DNA of 64,000 nucleotides from the NCBI GenBank assembly GCA_009763385.1, contig CM019822.1:23244842-23308841 (forward strand). The letters are read 5' to 3'. The stretch is from Coix lacryma-jobi var. lacryma-jobi. Taxonomy: Eukaryota; Streptophyta; Magnoliopsida; Poales; Poaceae. Shown here piece by piece: positions 22,702 through 32,922 of the stretch. Every line of letters starts with the position of its first letter. The stretch's first letter is position 1. Position numbers and translations under genes: made by a program. The notes beneath the pieces are model-generated. The model was not told the origin of the DNA. It made no database searches and saw only the letters and a list, made by a program, of their open reading frames with translations.

Positions 22702-22854
22702 ATGCCAGCTTTTGCCGCGCCAACCCTGGGGCGCGGCTGACGCTTTTGCCGCGCTAGGCGGGGTGGCGCGGCAAATGCATTAGCCGCGCCATCCCGCCTG
22801 GCGCGGCAAAAGCGTCAGCCGCGCCCTCAGGGTTGGCGCGACAAAAGCTGGCAT
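22702..22854. repeat. 153-bp GC-rich palindrome inside the MULE
   Basis: The left arm (ATGCCAGCTTTTGCCGCGCC onward) and right arm (ending CAAAAGCTGGCAT) are inverted copies of about 75 bp with only a few mismatches and almost no spacer. The modules (CGCTTTTGCCGCGC, GGTGGCGCGGCAAA) are those of the terminal inverted repeats. It lies between the PMD stop and the next promoter, so a transcript crossing it would form a strong hairpin. Confidence 0.9.
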
Positions 22855-22920
22855 CTTGTTGCACAGCCTTTTCAGTGTCGTGTCCTGTCCTCATAAGTGC
22901 TCTGCAGTTTTGATTCCCAT

Positions 22921-23012
22921 AGACTTTTCAGTGTATAGGCTTTTCAGTGTATAGGCTTTTCAGTATATAGGCTTTTCAGTGATTAGATTTTTCAGCGAAT
23001 AGCCTTTTCAGT
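22921..23012 (+). repeat. About six copies of a 17-bp tandem repeat
   Basis: Units of the form CTTTTCAGTGTATAGG repeat with small changes, upstream of the TATA box of the next gene. Confidence 0.85.
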
Positions 23013-23076
23013 TGCATTAACTACACACTCACAATGCAGCTGAGATAATTCACAAGTTCAAAACCAGGGCTCCGCC

Positions 23077-23084
23077 TATATAAA
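23077..23084 (+). promoter_or_regulatory. TATA box of the GRF-finger gene
   Basis: TATATAAA lies 60 bp before the ATG at 23144, in a CG-poor context, followed by ACCCATCAGC. Position fits a plant core promoter with a short leader. Confidence 0.65.
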
Positions 23085-23143
23085 CCCATCAGCGCCTTGC
23101 ATATTCAACAACTTCAGCAGAGCTTGCGAGGTTCGTAGTAGAG

Positions 23144-23821
23144 ATGTCTGGAGGTTCGTCCAAAGGCGGGAGAGGAAAGGGTGGGAGGAAGGGACCTCCC
23201 ATTGTGTGGGAGGGATCTCTTGGTCCTGATTTCTTCTTAGAGGCACTATATGACTTTCCCGTTGAGAGCAAAAGGATTTCAGCCGGGACCGTCCTCTTAG
23301 GGGATATGATAACCGTTTAGAGGACTGGCCAAAATGCCGCCATGGTGAGGACTGTTTGGTGCAGATGCTCCACGACGACCTGGAGGCAGGCCGACGTTTC
23401 TTCAAATGCCCGCGAGCATGGGTAACTTTATTTAATTGTTGTTGCTATGCCTCTCATGTTTGCTAATACTTAGTCATTTTGTGAATGACAGTCTTCTATT
23501 TCCGAAGAAAACTGCGGCTTCACCAGATGGGTGGATCCTCCTCCAATATGGCCGCATCAGGAATACATCTATTATCTGCAGCGTCGTATCGACGATCTTG
23601 AAAGAGAAGTTAAAAGCATGCTCAAGGACTATGATGATGACGACAGCGATGCAGGCGGTTCAGATGAAGCAATATGCCTTGATCCATATTGCAACTGCCC
23701 GCATCACAAGAACAAGGGGCCTCCACCGCCGCCCCCACCACCGCCACCACCACCACCACCCGCAATGGGAGGCTATTACGGAGAAGGGTCTACTCAGTTT
23801 GCTATGTGGGACGGCTTCTAG
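23144..23821 (+). pseudogene. GRF-type zinc-finger gene of the MULE, frameshifted
   Basis: Exon 1 is 23144-23421 and exon 2 is 23492-23821, with a GT-AG intron in phase 0. The ATG frame (MSGGSSKGGRGKGGRKG start) runs into TAG at about 23318. From about 23265 another frame takes over and reads RPLRGYDN, then KCRHGEDCLVQM, GRRFFKCPRAW and, after the intron, ENCGFTRWVDPP. That is a GRF-like zinc finger (C-H-C-C type). A one-base change near 23260-23275 separates the two frames. Exon 2 goes on with a coiled coil (YYLQRRIDDLEREVKSML), an acidic stretch and a run of prolines. Related GRF-type fingers bind single-stranded nucleic acid in other proteins. Its role here is unknown. Confidence 0.68.
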
Positions 23822-24195
23822 ACTACTTAGATCACTATGTGCGTGTTGTGTTGTGCCAATCAATTACCTAAGGCATGTTAGGATTAGTCTAGGACCTTTT
23901 AACCAAGTTACGGTAAAAGGTCCTCACATGCCATGTACTAGTTTGTTGTTTGTGTAATGGTTTGCTCTATTCTATTACTCGTACTTTATCCCACAAAAAA
24001 TCAATGACACATGAACTACCGCAAACAATACAACAACATATAATAAAGCCGAACAAAGTGCAAGTTCAAGACTACATAATCGAGGATCCGAAATAAACGG
24101 TACACGGAAGTACAAACCAAGAGTACAATACACTAACAAGTCCACCAAATGACAACAATGTTCATTACTCAATAATGACTACTGAACCTACCACA
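23822..24195. other. Shared 3' region of two convergent MULE genes
   Basis: This is an AT-rich gap between the stop of the plus-strand finger gene (23821) and the stop of the minus-strand finger gene (24196). It probably holds both 3' UTRs. No other feature seen. Confidence 0.5.
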
Positions 24196-24885
24196 CTACT
24201 GAGTGCAACGAAGCCATTTTCCCTTCCTCACAGCATCCGGATCCTGCTCCATGGCAGCCTTGGCACGGCGCACACGCTCAAGCCTCTTCTCCCTCTCCCC
24301 CCTACGCTTAGCTGCATCCCTCATTCTTGCCTCTTCCTCATGCTGCTTTTGTGCTGCCTCTTCTTTGCGTCTATTCTCCAAACGCTCCTTGTCCTCCGCA
24401 GCCCACTTTTTCATCCTCTCTACGTGCTCCTTGTCCTCCGGCTTCATCTCAGTGTCGATCCACTGCTCGAAGTCACATAGTGGTGGAGGCTCCTGCAAAA
24501 TACGACTAAATCAATTAGGTAATAAAATATAAATGATTTTTCATTCATGTATAGAACAAGCCATCAGCTTCTCACCATCAGTCCAATACGGATCTGTTTA
24601 GGTGTAGGGTCAAAGGCATAATTATCACACATCCAATACCTCTGACCGTATGTGTGCTCCTCATCAGATATTGCGACCTTACAATCATCGCCGCAGTAGC
24701 ACATGGGCACCGGAACACCGCTAGGCAATGGCAAACGGGCATAGGCATTGCCCGTGAGAGGCTGCCTACAATCATCAACGCAATAACAAATGAACATAAC
24801 ACAAAATTACTTCATTAAAACAGACAAATAAATCAACAATGTACCGATCTTACCTTGCCTTACTAGCTTTGCCACGCCGCGGCAT
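24196..24885 (-). CDS. GRF-type zinc-finger protein of the MULE, 3 exons
   Basis: Exons on the minus strand: 24885-24854, 24765-24576, 24492-24196. Junctions are GT-AG with agreeing phases, giving 172 codons plus stop. After MPRRGKASKA it reads PMCYCGDDCKVAIS, GQRYWMCDNYAF and PLCDFEQWIDTE, matching the GRF finger layout (C-x-C, GR-W-C, C-F-W-D/E). The last exon is a highly charged predicted coiled coil (EDKEHVERMKKW onward) with a basic end. It faces the other MULE genes and shares no exon with them. Small GRF-like proteins recur in plant transposons, but I know of no proven function. The open frame contrasts with the broken paralogue at 23144. Confidence 0.72.
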
Positions 24886-25303
24886 CCTAACAATAAAAAA
24901 TATGTCAACGCTACACATACATTCATGATTAATTATAAATCTACATAATGACGTAACAAATATTACACAAAAAATTGTATACAAAATGAACAAAATATTA
25001 AGCAAAACAGATATAAAAAGTCTAATACATGAACAAATCCATCATTAATTAACAACTAACGTCACGACAGTATCAAAATAAATATTGTCTACAAACCCTA
25101 ACTTACAAAAATATGGTTCAATCCTACATTGCAAATATGGATAAAGAACAATAATATGGATCAAAATACCTCTTGTAGACAAGTTTGATTGGGGGAGGGA
25201 GATGAAGAGAGGAGGAATGAAATGAAATGAAATGGAATGGATTGGATTGAATTGGTTTGGGAGAAGAGAGGAATGAGGAGGAGCCTGCTGCTCGGCGCGG
25301 CGG
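24886..25303. other. Upstream region of the minus-strand finger gene
   Basis: AT-rich leader and promoter space up to the right terminal repeat, with an AATGG/GAATG-rich tract at 25213-25255. No clear TATA box chosen. Confidence 0.45.
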
Positions 25304-25621
25304 CCAGATCTAGATCGGCTTTGCCGCGCCACCCCGCCTGGCGCGGCAAAGCCGTTGACCGCGCCAGGCCGCCTGGCGCGGCAAACGCACTGGCCGCGCC
25401 AGCCCGCCTGGCGCGGCAAACTGACAGGCGGGGCCCGCCCGAGACTGCGTGGCCGGGCGGTGCCACGGTGGCACTTTTGCCGCGCCGCCATGCATGGCGC
25501 GGCTAACGCTTTTGCCGCGCCATTGGGGACGGCGCGACAAAAGGGTTAGTTTTGCAAAAAAAAATTAGACAGTGTTATTTATGAAATTTTTTATTTAATT
25601 GGGTTATTAATAAAAAAAATT
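25304..25621 (-). repeat. MULE right terminal inverted repeat
   Basis: This is the inverted match of 15717-16037, including CAAAAGGGTTAGTTTTG, GGGTTATTAATAAAAAAAATT at the outer end and the stacked GCCGCGCC...GGCGCGGC modules. The arms differ by scattered substitutions, so it is not a very recent insertion. Confidence 0.92.
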
Positions 25622-25630
25622 CCTTTATAT
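25622..25630. other. Target site duplication of the MULE (right)
   Basis: CCTTTATAT, identical to 15708-15716. The Tourist-like MITE sequence resumes immediately after. Confidence 0.85.
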
Positions 25631-26339
25631 CATCCTCTATCCACTATGGACTCACTTGTCACTTTATCTAAATATATTTATGTGAGATCTAATTTTAAAA
25701 AATTAATTGCAACGAATTCAACGGTGCAATTGGAATTTAATTTGAATTTTTGGTTTGTGAGATATAACATTTTTTCTAATTTTAAAAAGCTAGGACCCAC
25801 TCTGGCGCGCATGCAGCGCCCTCTCCGTGCAGTGCGCGCGCACGCTAAACCGGCTCCTTTCCGCTTCATTTCCCGGACGCTCCCGGACGCTGGCCTATAG
25901 CGGACCGCATACCAGAACCCGCTGCAGCTGATTTTTATGGCAAATACGTTTACCGCAACGCGTAGCGTTTTCCGGTCCGGTTCGTCTTATACTAAATTCA
26001 AAAGGGGAAACCTTTTCTTAACCCGGTCATTGAGTCGTCTCCAATAAACAAGGCAAGCACAGGAAGGTGTAACTGGGATACATACTTTTTGTGGCCCTCT
26101 TGCCGAACAATACCGCCTACTCCGTACTCTTTTTCTCCCAGACGTTATTCGAGCATGGTGATGCTGGTACATGGCCCACGAACGTTATGGCACGTTGCAC
26201 ATTTGTTTGGGCCAAAAAAAAAAACCCTGCACCGTCCACGACCATGCGGATGAGCTTTGGAGAAGAAGCAACTAACTCTACTTCAGTTTCAGGTTTGAAG
26301 CTAGGATATTGCTTCAAGGAATGTACTACTACTTACCTC

Positions 26340-26568
26340 GGCCACATTTAGTTCCCCAAATTTTCCAAGATTCTCCGTCACATCAAATCTTTAGACATAT
26401 ACATGAAGTATTAAATATAGTTAAAAAAATAATTAATTACACAGTTTATTTGTAAATATCGAGACCGGATTTTTTAAGCCTAGTTAGTCCATGTTTAGAT
26501 AAAGTTTGTCAAATAACAACGAAAATATTATACTTTTCACTAAATATTTTGTGAACTGAACGAGACAC
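26340..26568. mobile_element. MITE, same family as 10810-11040
   Basis: The ends GCCACATTTAGTTCC and GTGAACTGAACGAGAC are inverted. The interior shares TATCGAGAC, AGTTAGTCCATGTTTAG and GTTTGTCAAATAACAACGAAA with the other copies. Confidence 0.7.
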
Positions 26569-26981
26569 AGGGAAAAGAGCGCTCCAACCTCCAAGCAAGC
26601 AGGTGAACCCGTGGAAAGCCAGGGCTGGAATGAAGGAGTGATGGAACTACGAAGTCGTCACCAGCAGGCAGCAGCAGCTCATGCATATTCTGTTTTCTGT
26701 GACTACTTACTCCGCCACGTTACATTTCATTGTTCATGTGTTCCTCTCGGTCTTGCGTGTTATTGCAGCCTTGCAGTCGCAGGTGGGTTGGGTGATGTGA
26801 TCGATTGAAGAACGAGTAGCGAACGAAGACGCAGCCGATTCCAAGTCAAATGGTTCCTCCAACCAAGCTACGGAGTACGTACTATTGATCGATGATGACA
26901 GTCGTTATTTAAGACATCACCTCGAGAACTTTGAGGAAGGCACTGCAGAAATTGGCCCGTGGAGTTGCTACAACAAAGGCA

Positions 26982-27221
26982 GTCCTGTTTAGTTCCATAA
27001 TATTTCCCAAAAAAATTCTAGATTCTCCGTCACATCATCAATCTTTAGATGCATGTATAGAGTATTAAATGTAGGTAAAAATAACTAATTGTACTTTTAG
27101 TATGTACATATCGAGACAAATCTTTTAAATTTAGTTAATTCATGTTTAAACAAAGTTTGTTAAATAATAACGAAAATGCTACAGGAACCTTCCTTAAAAA
27201 TTTTGGTAAACTAAATGAGGC
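26982..27221. mobile_element. MITE, same family as 10810-11040
   Basis: The ends TCCTGTTTAGTTCC and GGTAAACTAAATGAGGC are inverted. The interior shares CGTCACATCATCAATCTTTAG, TATCGAGACAAATCTTTTAAA and AATAATAACGAAAATGCTAC. Confidence 0.7.
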
Positions 27222-28240
27222 TGCGCATGTCTTCACTTCTCCAGGTCGGGTCCTCGCCCGGTCGGTCGCCCCTCTCGCTGCTCACGTCCAATTCGTTTCA
27301 TTTTCAGGCGATCGGCCGATCGATGATCTATCTCCTGCATGCAATGCAATCGGCAGCCGCGCTGGTCCCCTCTGTGGCTCTGGAAGTGTGGAGCAAGGCG
27401 AATCTGCAGCGCTTGCTGCAACCTCGCTGCGCTGGTCCCGTCTCATAATCTAATGGCAACGCCGGACGCGATGTTCCTGTGGAGCTGCCACGCATAGATA
27501 GAAAACGGTAAACGGCCAGGCATATCAAAGCAGATAGCAGAGCAGGCTGCAGGCTGCAGGCCAGCACGACCAGCACCACCTGGGCGCCATCATCGGCACG
27601 ACGGCACGCAAGGTCCATCAGTGCACCGGACCGGCGCGATTGGCGCCAACGGCATCACAATCACATCACTACTGATCGCACACCTCGACGACGCTCCTCT
27701 GCTGCGGATCGCGCTGGAAAAAGCCTGGTGCGGATCGCCGCCACCCCGGATCGAATCGCTCGTGCCATCCGTCCATGATCCGTCCACGTGACCTCACCGA
27801 ACCCAACCAACGATCGGGTCGGGAATCACACCGGCTTCTCAACCTCGCAGTGAGACAACCGCGAGCGCGACCATTGTACTCTCGACAAGTCGACATAGAG
27901 CGCCCTGTTACAAGTACGGAGTATGGCTTCAGCTCCACGACGAGCCCCGAAGCTGCGCAAGATCCACTAATCAATCTAGAACACTTCGGAAATCGGCAAC
28001 ACTGGAATGAACGATGCAATCTTAATGGACAGAGAATGACGCTCGAACAATCTTTTTTTTTTCCTCTTCGTGCAAGAAGTTCCTTGGCTCCAATTCTGAA
28101 TGCGACTATACAAACAAAATGGAGCACGGCCAACTCCCTAAAACGCAATTCTACATTGCATCATCTCACATTTCTATGTACAGATTTGTTTTTTTAGTCG
28201 AGTTTGCTGGGTTCTGATGATTTGAGATGTTCGAGGAGAA

Positions 28241-29392
28241 TCAGAAGGCTGCTGGGCTGAGGATGTTGAGGAGGGAGACTCTGGTGTTGACGAGGGCTCT
28301 GAACACCTTCTCGCCGCTGCTCTCCACGTCCGCGATGCACCGTCCAAGGCTGTCCAGCCGCTCGAACGCCGCCTTCCGCTCCTGCTCCTCCGGGTCCACG
28401 GCGGCCTCCGATTCCGGCCGCGCGGCGGACGCGGCGCCGTGGCCACCGTCGGCGGCGTATTGCCTCCTGGCGGACCGGCGCTTGGCGCGCGACATCCACC
28501 GCATCAGGTCGGCGACCCACCAGATGCGCGGCATGGAGGAGGAGGAGGAGGAGGCCCTGGTGGTGACGACGACCACGTGCCTGGGCGTGGCGGCGGACGG
28601 CGCGCTGAACCTGGCGGGGGAGGGCATCCAGCAGGGCGTCGTGGCCTGTCGGACCTCGACGCGCGCCGTGGCGGCGGCGGCGGCGAGCGCGGACACCCCG
28701 GAGAAGACGGCCGCGGAGGCGGAGGCCACGGCGGCCGCCGCGTCGACGACGGCGGCGGCGATGGCGGCGGCGTCCGCGGGGAGGTCGGCGGGCGGCGCCG
28801 GCGGGGGCTTGGCGGCGACGGCGCGCGCCGAGGAGGCGACCCGCGGGAGGTCCCGCGCGGACCGGCGCAGCGCGCGCGCCGCCGACGCGAGGCGGGCGGG
28901 GTCCTCCCTGCGCAGCGCGGCGCGGGCCTCGGCCTGCAGCGCGGCGAGCGCCACCAGGGCGTCCCGGAAGCTGCCGTGCGCGTCGGCGAGGCGGAGGAAG
29001 TCGTCCAGGAGCCGCTCCGCGAACGGGGACGGGCCGAGGCGCCGCAGCGGGTCCTGCGCCTGCGGGTGGTGCAGCAGCTCCGAGAGCGAGACGAGGACGC
29101 GGCCCAGCCGCGCCGCGCCCTCGGCCACGGCCTCCGCGGCGGAGGCGGGGGCGGAGGCGGAGGACTGCGACTGCGACGGCAGCAGGCGGCCGCCCACCAG
29201 CGCCCGCAGGTCGGCCACGTCGTCGTCGAGCTGGAGCACCAGCGGGTGGAACCGGCACGGCAGGCTCGCCGATCGGGCGCGGTAGGCCGCGGACTTGTTG
29301 GCGGCGGCGCTGGGGCTGGGGCCCGCGCCTGGTGGCGGCGTCGGGGACCTGGGCGCCGGGAACGAGATCGTGCGGCGGAATCCGACCACCAT
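28241..29392 (-). CDS. DUF241 (BPS1-like) protein, single exon
   Basis: The uninterrupted minus-strand frame gives 383 residues from the ATG at 29392 (MVVGFRRTISFPAP). An in-frame ATG four codons upstream (29404) is possible but less typical. The N-terminus has a Ser/Pro-rich stretch, then the family signature SLPCRFHPLVLQLDDDVADLR. The middle is Ala/Leu-rich helical sequence, and the end is the conserved helix DSLGRCIADVESSGEKVFR then LVNTRVSLLNI. Length and single exon are usual for PF03087 members in grasses. BPS1 of Arabidopsis limits a root-derived mobile signal, but most members have no known job. GC content is very high, as for many grass single-exon genes. Open frames on the plus strand here are shadows. 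Confidence 0.9.
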   Translation of the reverse strand: MVVGFRRTISFPAPRSPTPPPGAGPSPSAAANKSAAYRARSASLPCRFHPLVLQLDDDVADLRALVGGRLLPSQSQSSASAPASAAEAVAEGAARLGRVLVSLSELLHHPQAQDPLRRLGPSPFAERLLDDFLRLADAHGSFRDALVALAALQAEARAALRREDPARLASAARALRRSARDLPRVASSARAVAAKPPPAPPADLPADAAAIAAAVVDAAAAVASASAAVFSGVSALAAAAATARVEVRQATTPCWMPSPARFSAPSAATPRHVVVVTTRASSSSSSMPRIWWVADLMRWMSRAKRRSARRQYAADGGHGAASAARPESEAAVDPEEQERKAAFERLDSLGRCIADVESSGEKVFRALVNTRVSLLNILSPAAF

Positions 29393-32051
29393 CCTGACCC
29401 TCACACTAGGAAGCCCTCCGGCGTTGTTCGGATCGATCGATTCACAATCACAGACGACGGCTGATGGTAGCCTCCGGTGCGGAGGCGCGCGTTCTTAAAG
29501 GGAGGCGGGGGGAGTGGTTTGAGGGAAGGGATGCGATTGGGATGGAACACTCGAGGAAGCCGTCAGCCGTGGAAGGAGGCGGCAAGGCATGGATCGAGCG
29601 CACGGCCGCGCGTACTGATATAATAGGGCTCGGGCCTCGTGGGGGACGAAGGAACGCAGCAGCGGCGAAGCGGTCAGCCCAGGCGTCAGGGTTTCTGGAG
29701 TCTGGACCAGTTCTTGGACGCCGCCACGCCAGTCGCGCGAGCCACGCAGCAGGGGCGTGTGACAGACTGCTAGCTGGGGGTGGGCGCGGGTCCCGGCTGC
29801 CAGTGGAGCAGAGCAGGGGTGGGTGGGGGTTGGTCGGTTCCATGCAATGAGCTTTTTCGTGCTCCGTGACGGGCGGAGCGCAGCGGGGGAGGGAATTCTG
29901 TGGGGTCTCACGTGGACTGCCCCGTGGGGCCTCGGTTCTTGAACGAATTCTGGAGGGAGGCGGGTCCCAGACCGGGCGCATCTTTTCCGCACCCCAGCCG
30001 CAGCCACAGGTCCACCTCGTGCGGCTTGGGTAGCAGCCGACGCCGCGCCGTGGCGGGTGGCGAGAGGCGACGGCGAAGTGTTCGCAAGTCGCAACGCGAG
30101 AACCGTATCTGATGCGCCGCCGCCTGAGTCGGTCCAAGTCGAGTGGTATGCACATTCTCATAATGCTCGTGCTCCTGTCCTCGTGGACACAGCTCGTCGC
30201 TTGTCAGTCGCGACTTGCATTTGGTACCATGTTTCAGAGGTAGTCATACGTTCTTGGATTGGAACCACATCGACCGACGGCGACACGGCCGATCGATCGC
30301 TTCACACATGACTGGATAGAGCTAAATGGCTTTCTCGGCTTCTTTGTAGCCGCCGCCGACACTGGCTTCACTTCACTGAATCAATCGATTGTTTGGACTC
30401 GATCTGAAACGACGTTTTTTTTTTTTGAACAAACATTCAGGTTCAGAGTTTAGACCGAAGGCGAAACGGCGAAAACCCCACGACGACGCGAGTTCGTCCG
30501 CAACTCCCGCCGCCGGGCTGCGTTCACCGCATCTATCTCTGTGTCGCCCTCGAGTGGGACGAGTGGGTGCGACATGTCACGAGGATGCCCTTTTTCTCGC
30601 GGACATACACAAACTTCCAGCGAGATTGCGATGGAACTCGACGTGCATCGCACCCTGCTCCTCGAAGCGTTCAATTTATCTATAACTATAATCGGCACGC
30701 CTCACGACAGACGCTAGTACATGTTAGGCGCATGTTGTCTTCTGCAGAAAACAAGAGTGGAAAAATAAGCAGGGACAAGAATTTGGTATATAATACTCTG
30801 TCGGGGAAAAAAATTAACACATGTGATGCAATTGGTCGTTGCGATCAGGATAAGGTACGGTGTACCTAACCTTGTTTGTCACGATTTGCATGCATGGATG
30901 GATGGATCGGATGGATTGCACTTCTAAATCCTACAACTCGCCAGCTGCCGTCATCTCTTGTCTAGTCCAGACTCCAGACAAGCAAGCAAAGCAAGGCCTC
31001 TCGAAGTATTCCGCGGGTTCCAGAACAAAGAAAAACAAAGCAGAGGCACTCGTGCAGCCTGTGAACGGTCGCAAAGATGCTCTGCCGATTTTGTTGGACA
31101 GACAATTGTCTCGTCTCGGCCTCTCGGCACCTCCCATTTGAAAAAGAACGGCGTTAGCTTCCCTCGTGATGTATGTGCAGTTAGTCCACTAAGGTTTTGC
31201 CTTAATTCGCTCTAACTTGGGCGGTTGTAGTTTCATCTCTGCGACTCTGCCAAACTGCGAAGGGGGCAGTTTGCTGAGACCATGACTTTCTGCAAAGCTT
31301 TCATCTTTAACCTCACGATAGCAGCCTAGAAGGCATCTATCTATCTCCAAGTGGACTTGGTCTAGTACTCTAGTTGAAAGTCATGGGGTTTGATCAGGAC
31401 CGCTAAGCAGTAGGGCAGTGCGAGAATTTGACGCACTACTATCTTCTGTCTGTCTGTTTGTTTATACTGAATGAACGTCAGAACGTGCTCTTAAAAAAAT
31501 ACAGTCGAAAAGCGACAAGTTTGCTTACTGTATGTATGTTTGGCAACAATGCGAAAAGAAGATCCGTTGAAGAGTTCTTGAGGTGCAAGTTCAGAACTCC
31601 GATCTCTCTGATGTCATCGATCCATCTCTGAACTGAACTTTAGTATATATGAGAAAGTAGGTGGACGAATGCAATCAAGAGTAAACTAATGGATGGTTTT
31701 GTGCATGGCTAGCAGATTGCGATTATTCTTGTAATATTCTTGCACAAACGTCGAATGGATCGCGACCGTGTTAACTACTGTCGATTGACATGCTGACCGC
31801 CGTATGCTGCAGGAATGTTTAATGGAGGAAGGCACTAGCAGCACGATGTTGTGAAGCTGTTGGGACTAGGGGACATGGATGTCTGACAACATTGACCTGT
31901 ACCAGGTGCAACCTGTGTCGACATACTTGACGAATGAAAGCAAAAGAACTTCCGTCTCAAGACAGAAATGGAGAAGCAGTTGAAGGCTTGAATGAAGCAG
32001 ACAAGAGTGAACTGTGAAACGTCAAGTTTCTAAACTGTATGCAGTCAAGTA
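29393..32051. other. Promoter of the DUF241 gene and intergenic DNA
   Basis: The first 700 bp are GC-rich and contain long non-stop frames on both strands without family likeness. From 30100 the sequence becomes ordinary intergenic DNA. No RNA gene or element recognised. Confidence 0.45.
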
Positions 32052-32289
32052 CTCCCTCCATCCCAAATTATAAGGCATTCCAAGAATCTTAGAGAGTCAA
32101 AGTTTTTCAACTTTGACCAAATTTACATGATAAAATAATAATATTTATGATTCCAACTAAGCACAATTAGATTCTTCATTAGTTATATTTTCATAATATA
32201 CCTACTTGATGCTATAAATCTTTGTATTTTTCTCTATAATTTTGGTCAAAGTTGATCTTGGAATGTCTTATAATTTGGGATGGAGGGAG
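32052..32289. mobile_element. Stowaway MITE
   Basis: Terminal repeats CTCCCTCCATCCCAAATTAT and ATAATTTGGGATGGAGGGAG are almost perfect and flanked by TA. It is the same family as 2242-2501. Confidence 0.9.
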
Positions 32290-32922
32290 TAACTGAGTAC
32301 AGAGACACTGCTGCTGTTTCCATCACAGCTTTCGGAATAGAACTGTGTAATACTGTAGACGGTAACATTGACGAGTCCTTTGATGACAACTAAACATGGC
32401 AGAAACGGAACAGAGAAGGAACTGAAGCCCCCGTGACTCCATGCTTTCCTTTAATCTGTTCTAGACGCAGGCCCAGGCGGCCAGGCAAAACAGTCTCGGG
32501 TCTCGGTGCAACTGTGCAAGATAATGGTCCCGTGGGATGAAAATCATAGGGCTGCAGTGCTGATTGGTAAGCATATCTATATCTTATCGCTTTATTTTGT
32601 TGTAACTCGAGTGCATCAGTGCAATTGTGCAAGTTGCACCTTCTCTTGTCATAGGAAGGGGCAAACAGAGAGTGGAGTGAAATGAGACGACGAGTCTGCA
32701 CTGCTTTGCCAACCGTTAGCACCTGAAATTGCTACCAACTCCAACTTCACTTTGAGCCGGCCTGGTCTGTGGAGGTAAACCTAGCAAGCTAGTACACAAG
32801 TTCACTCTAACGTTAGCGTACAGTGATAAGGCCTTTCAGAAAAGTAGTTGGATTTGTTTGTTTGTTTGTTTGTTTTTTCTGGCATGTTTGGATAACATCA
32901 AAGAATCCATTCACTTATAAGA
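32290..32922. other. Intergenic, left flank of the nested retrotransposons
   Basis: Contains a short (GTTT)n run at 32855-32876. No gene seen. Confidence 0.4.

Larger units (their letters stand above)
15717..25621 (+). mobile_element. 9.9-kb Mutator-like element (MULE) with transposase, PMD and two GRF zinc-finger genes
   Basis: Long terminal inverted repeats (15717-16037 and 25304-25621) are bounded by a perfect 9-bp duplication CCTTTATAT (15708-15716 and 25622-25630). The end base could shift by one, giving 8 bp. Inside are a MULE transposase (16783-19449, +), an intact plant mobile domain gene (19697-22412, +), a frameshifted GRF-type finger gene (23144-23821, +), and an intact GRF-type finger gene (24196-24885, -). 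Outward-converging gene order and the central palindrome (22702-22854) suggest a composite of two units. 9-bp duplications and long inverted repeats are standard for Mutator. PMD genes are known both as host genes (MAIN, MAIL1) and inside plant transposons. Confidence 0.92.
15609..25986 (+). mobile_element. Tourist-like MITE, copy C, split by a MULE
   Basis: The left part (15609-15716) starts GACTATCCGCAC and the right part (25631-25986) continues the same family sequence, ending GTCCGGTTCGTC. TTA stands on both sides (15606-15608 and 25987-25989). Order and spacing of the two parts match copies A and B once the 9.9-kb MULE and one 9-bp duplication are removed. Confidence 0.75.
25990..28240. 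other. Intergenic with two MITEs
   Basis: Apart from the MITEs at 26340-26568 and 26982-27221 I see only short frames and low-complexity sequence. The last part before 28241 is the probable 3' UTR of the DUF241-type gene. Confidence 0.45.

Noticed and set aside
22438..22740. 100-codon frame after the PMD stop
   Set aside because: It runs into the palindrome and shows no family likeness; more likely the PMD 3' UTR.
24175..24532. Plus-strand frames opposite the minus-strand GRF gene
   Set aside because: They are antisense shadows of the charged last exon, which has correct splice sites and finger motifs on the minus strand.
28194..29464. Several 340-350-codon frames on both strands over the DUF241 gene
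   Set aside because: They are GC-driven shadows; only the 28241-29392 minus frame has family motifs.
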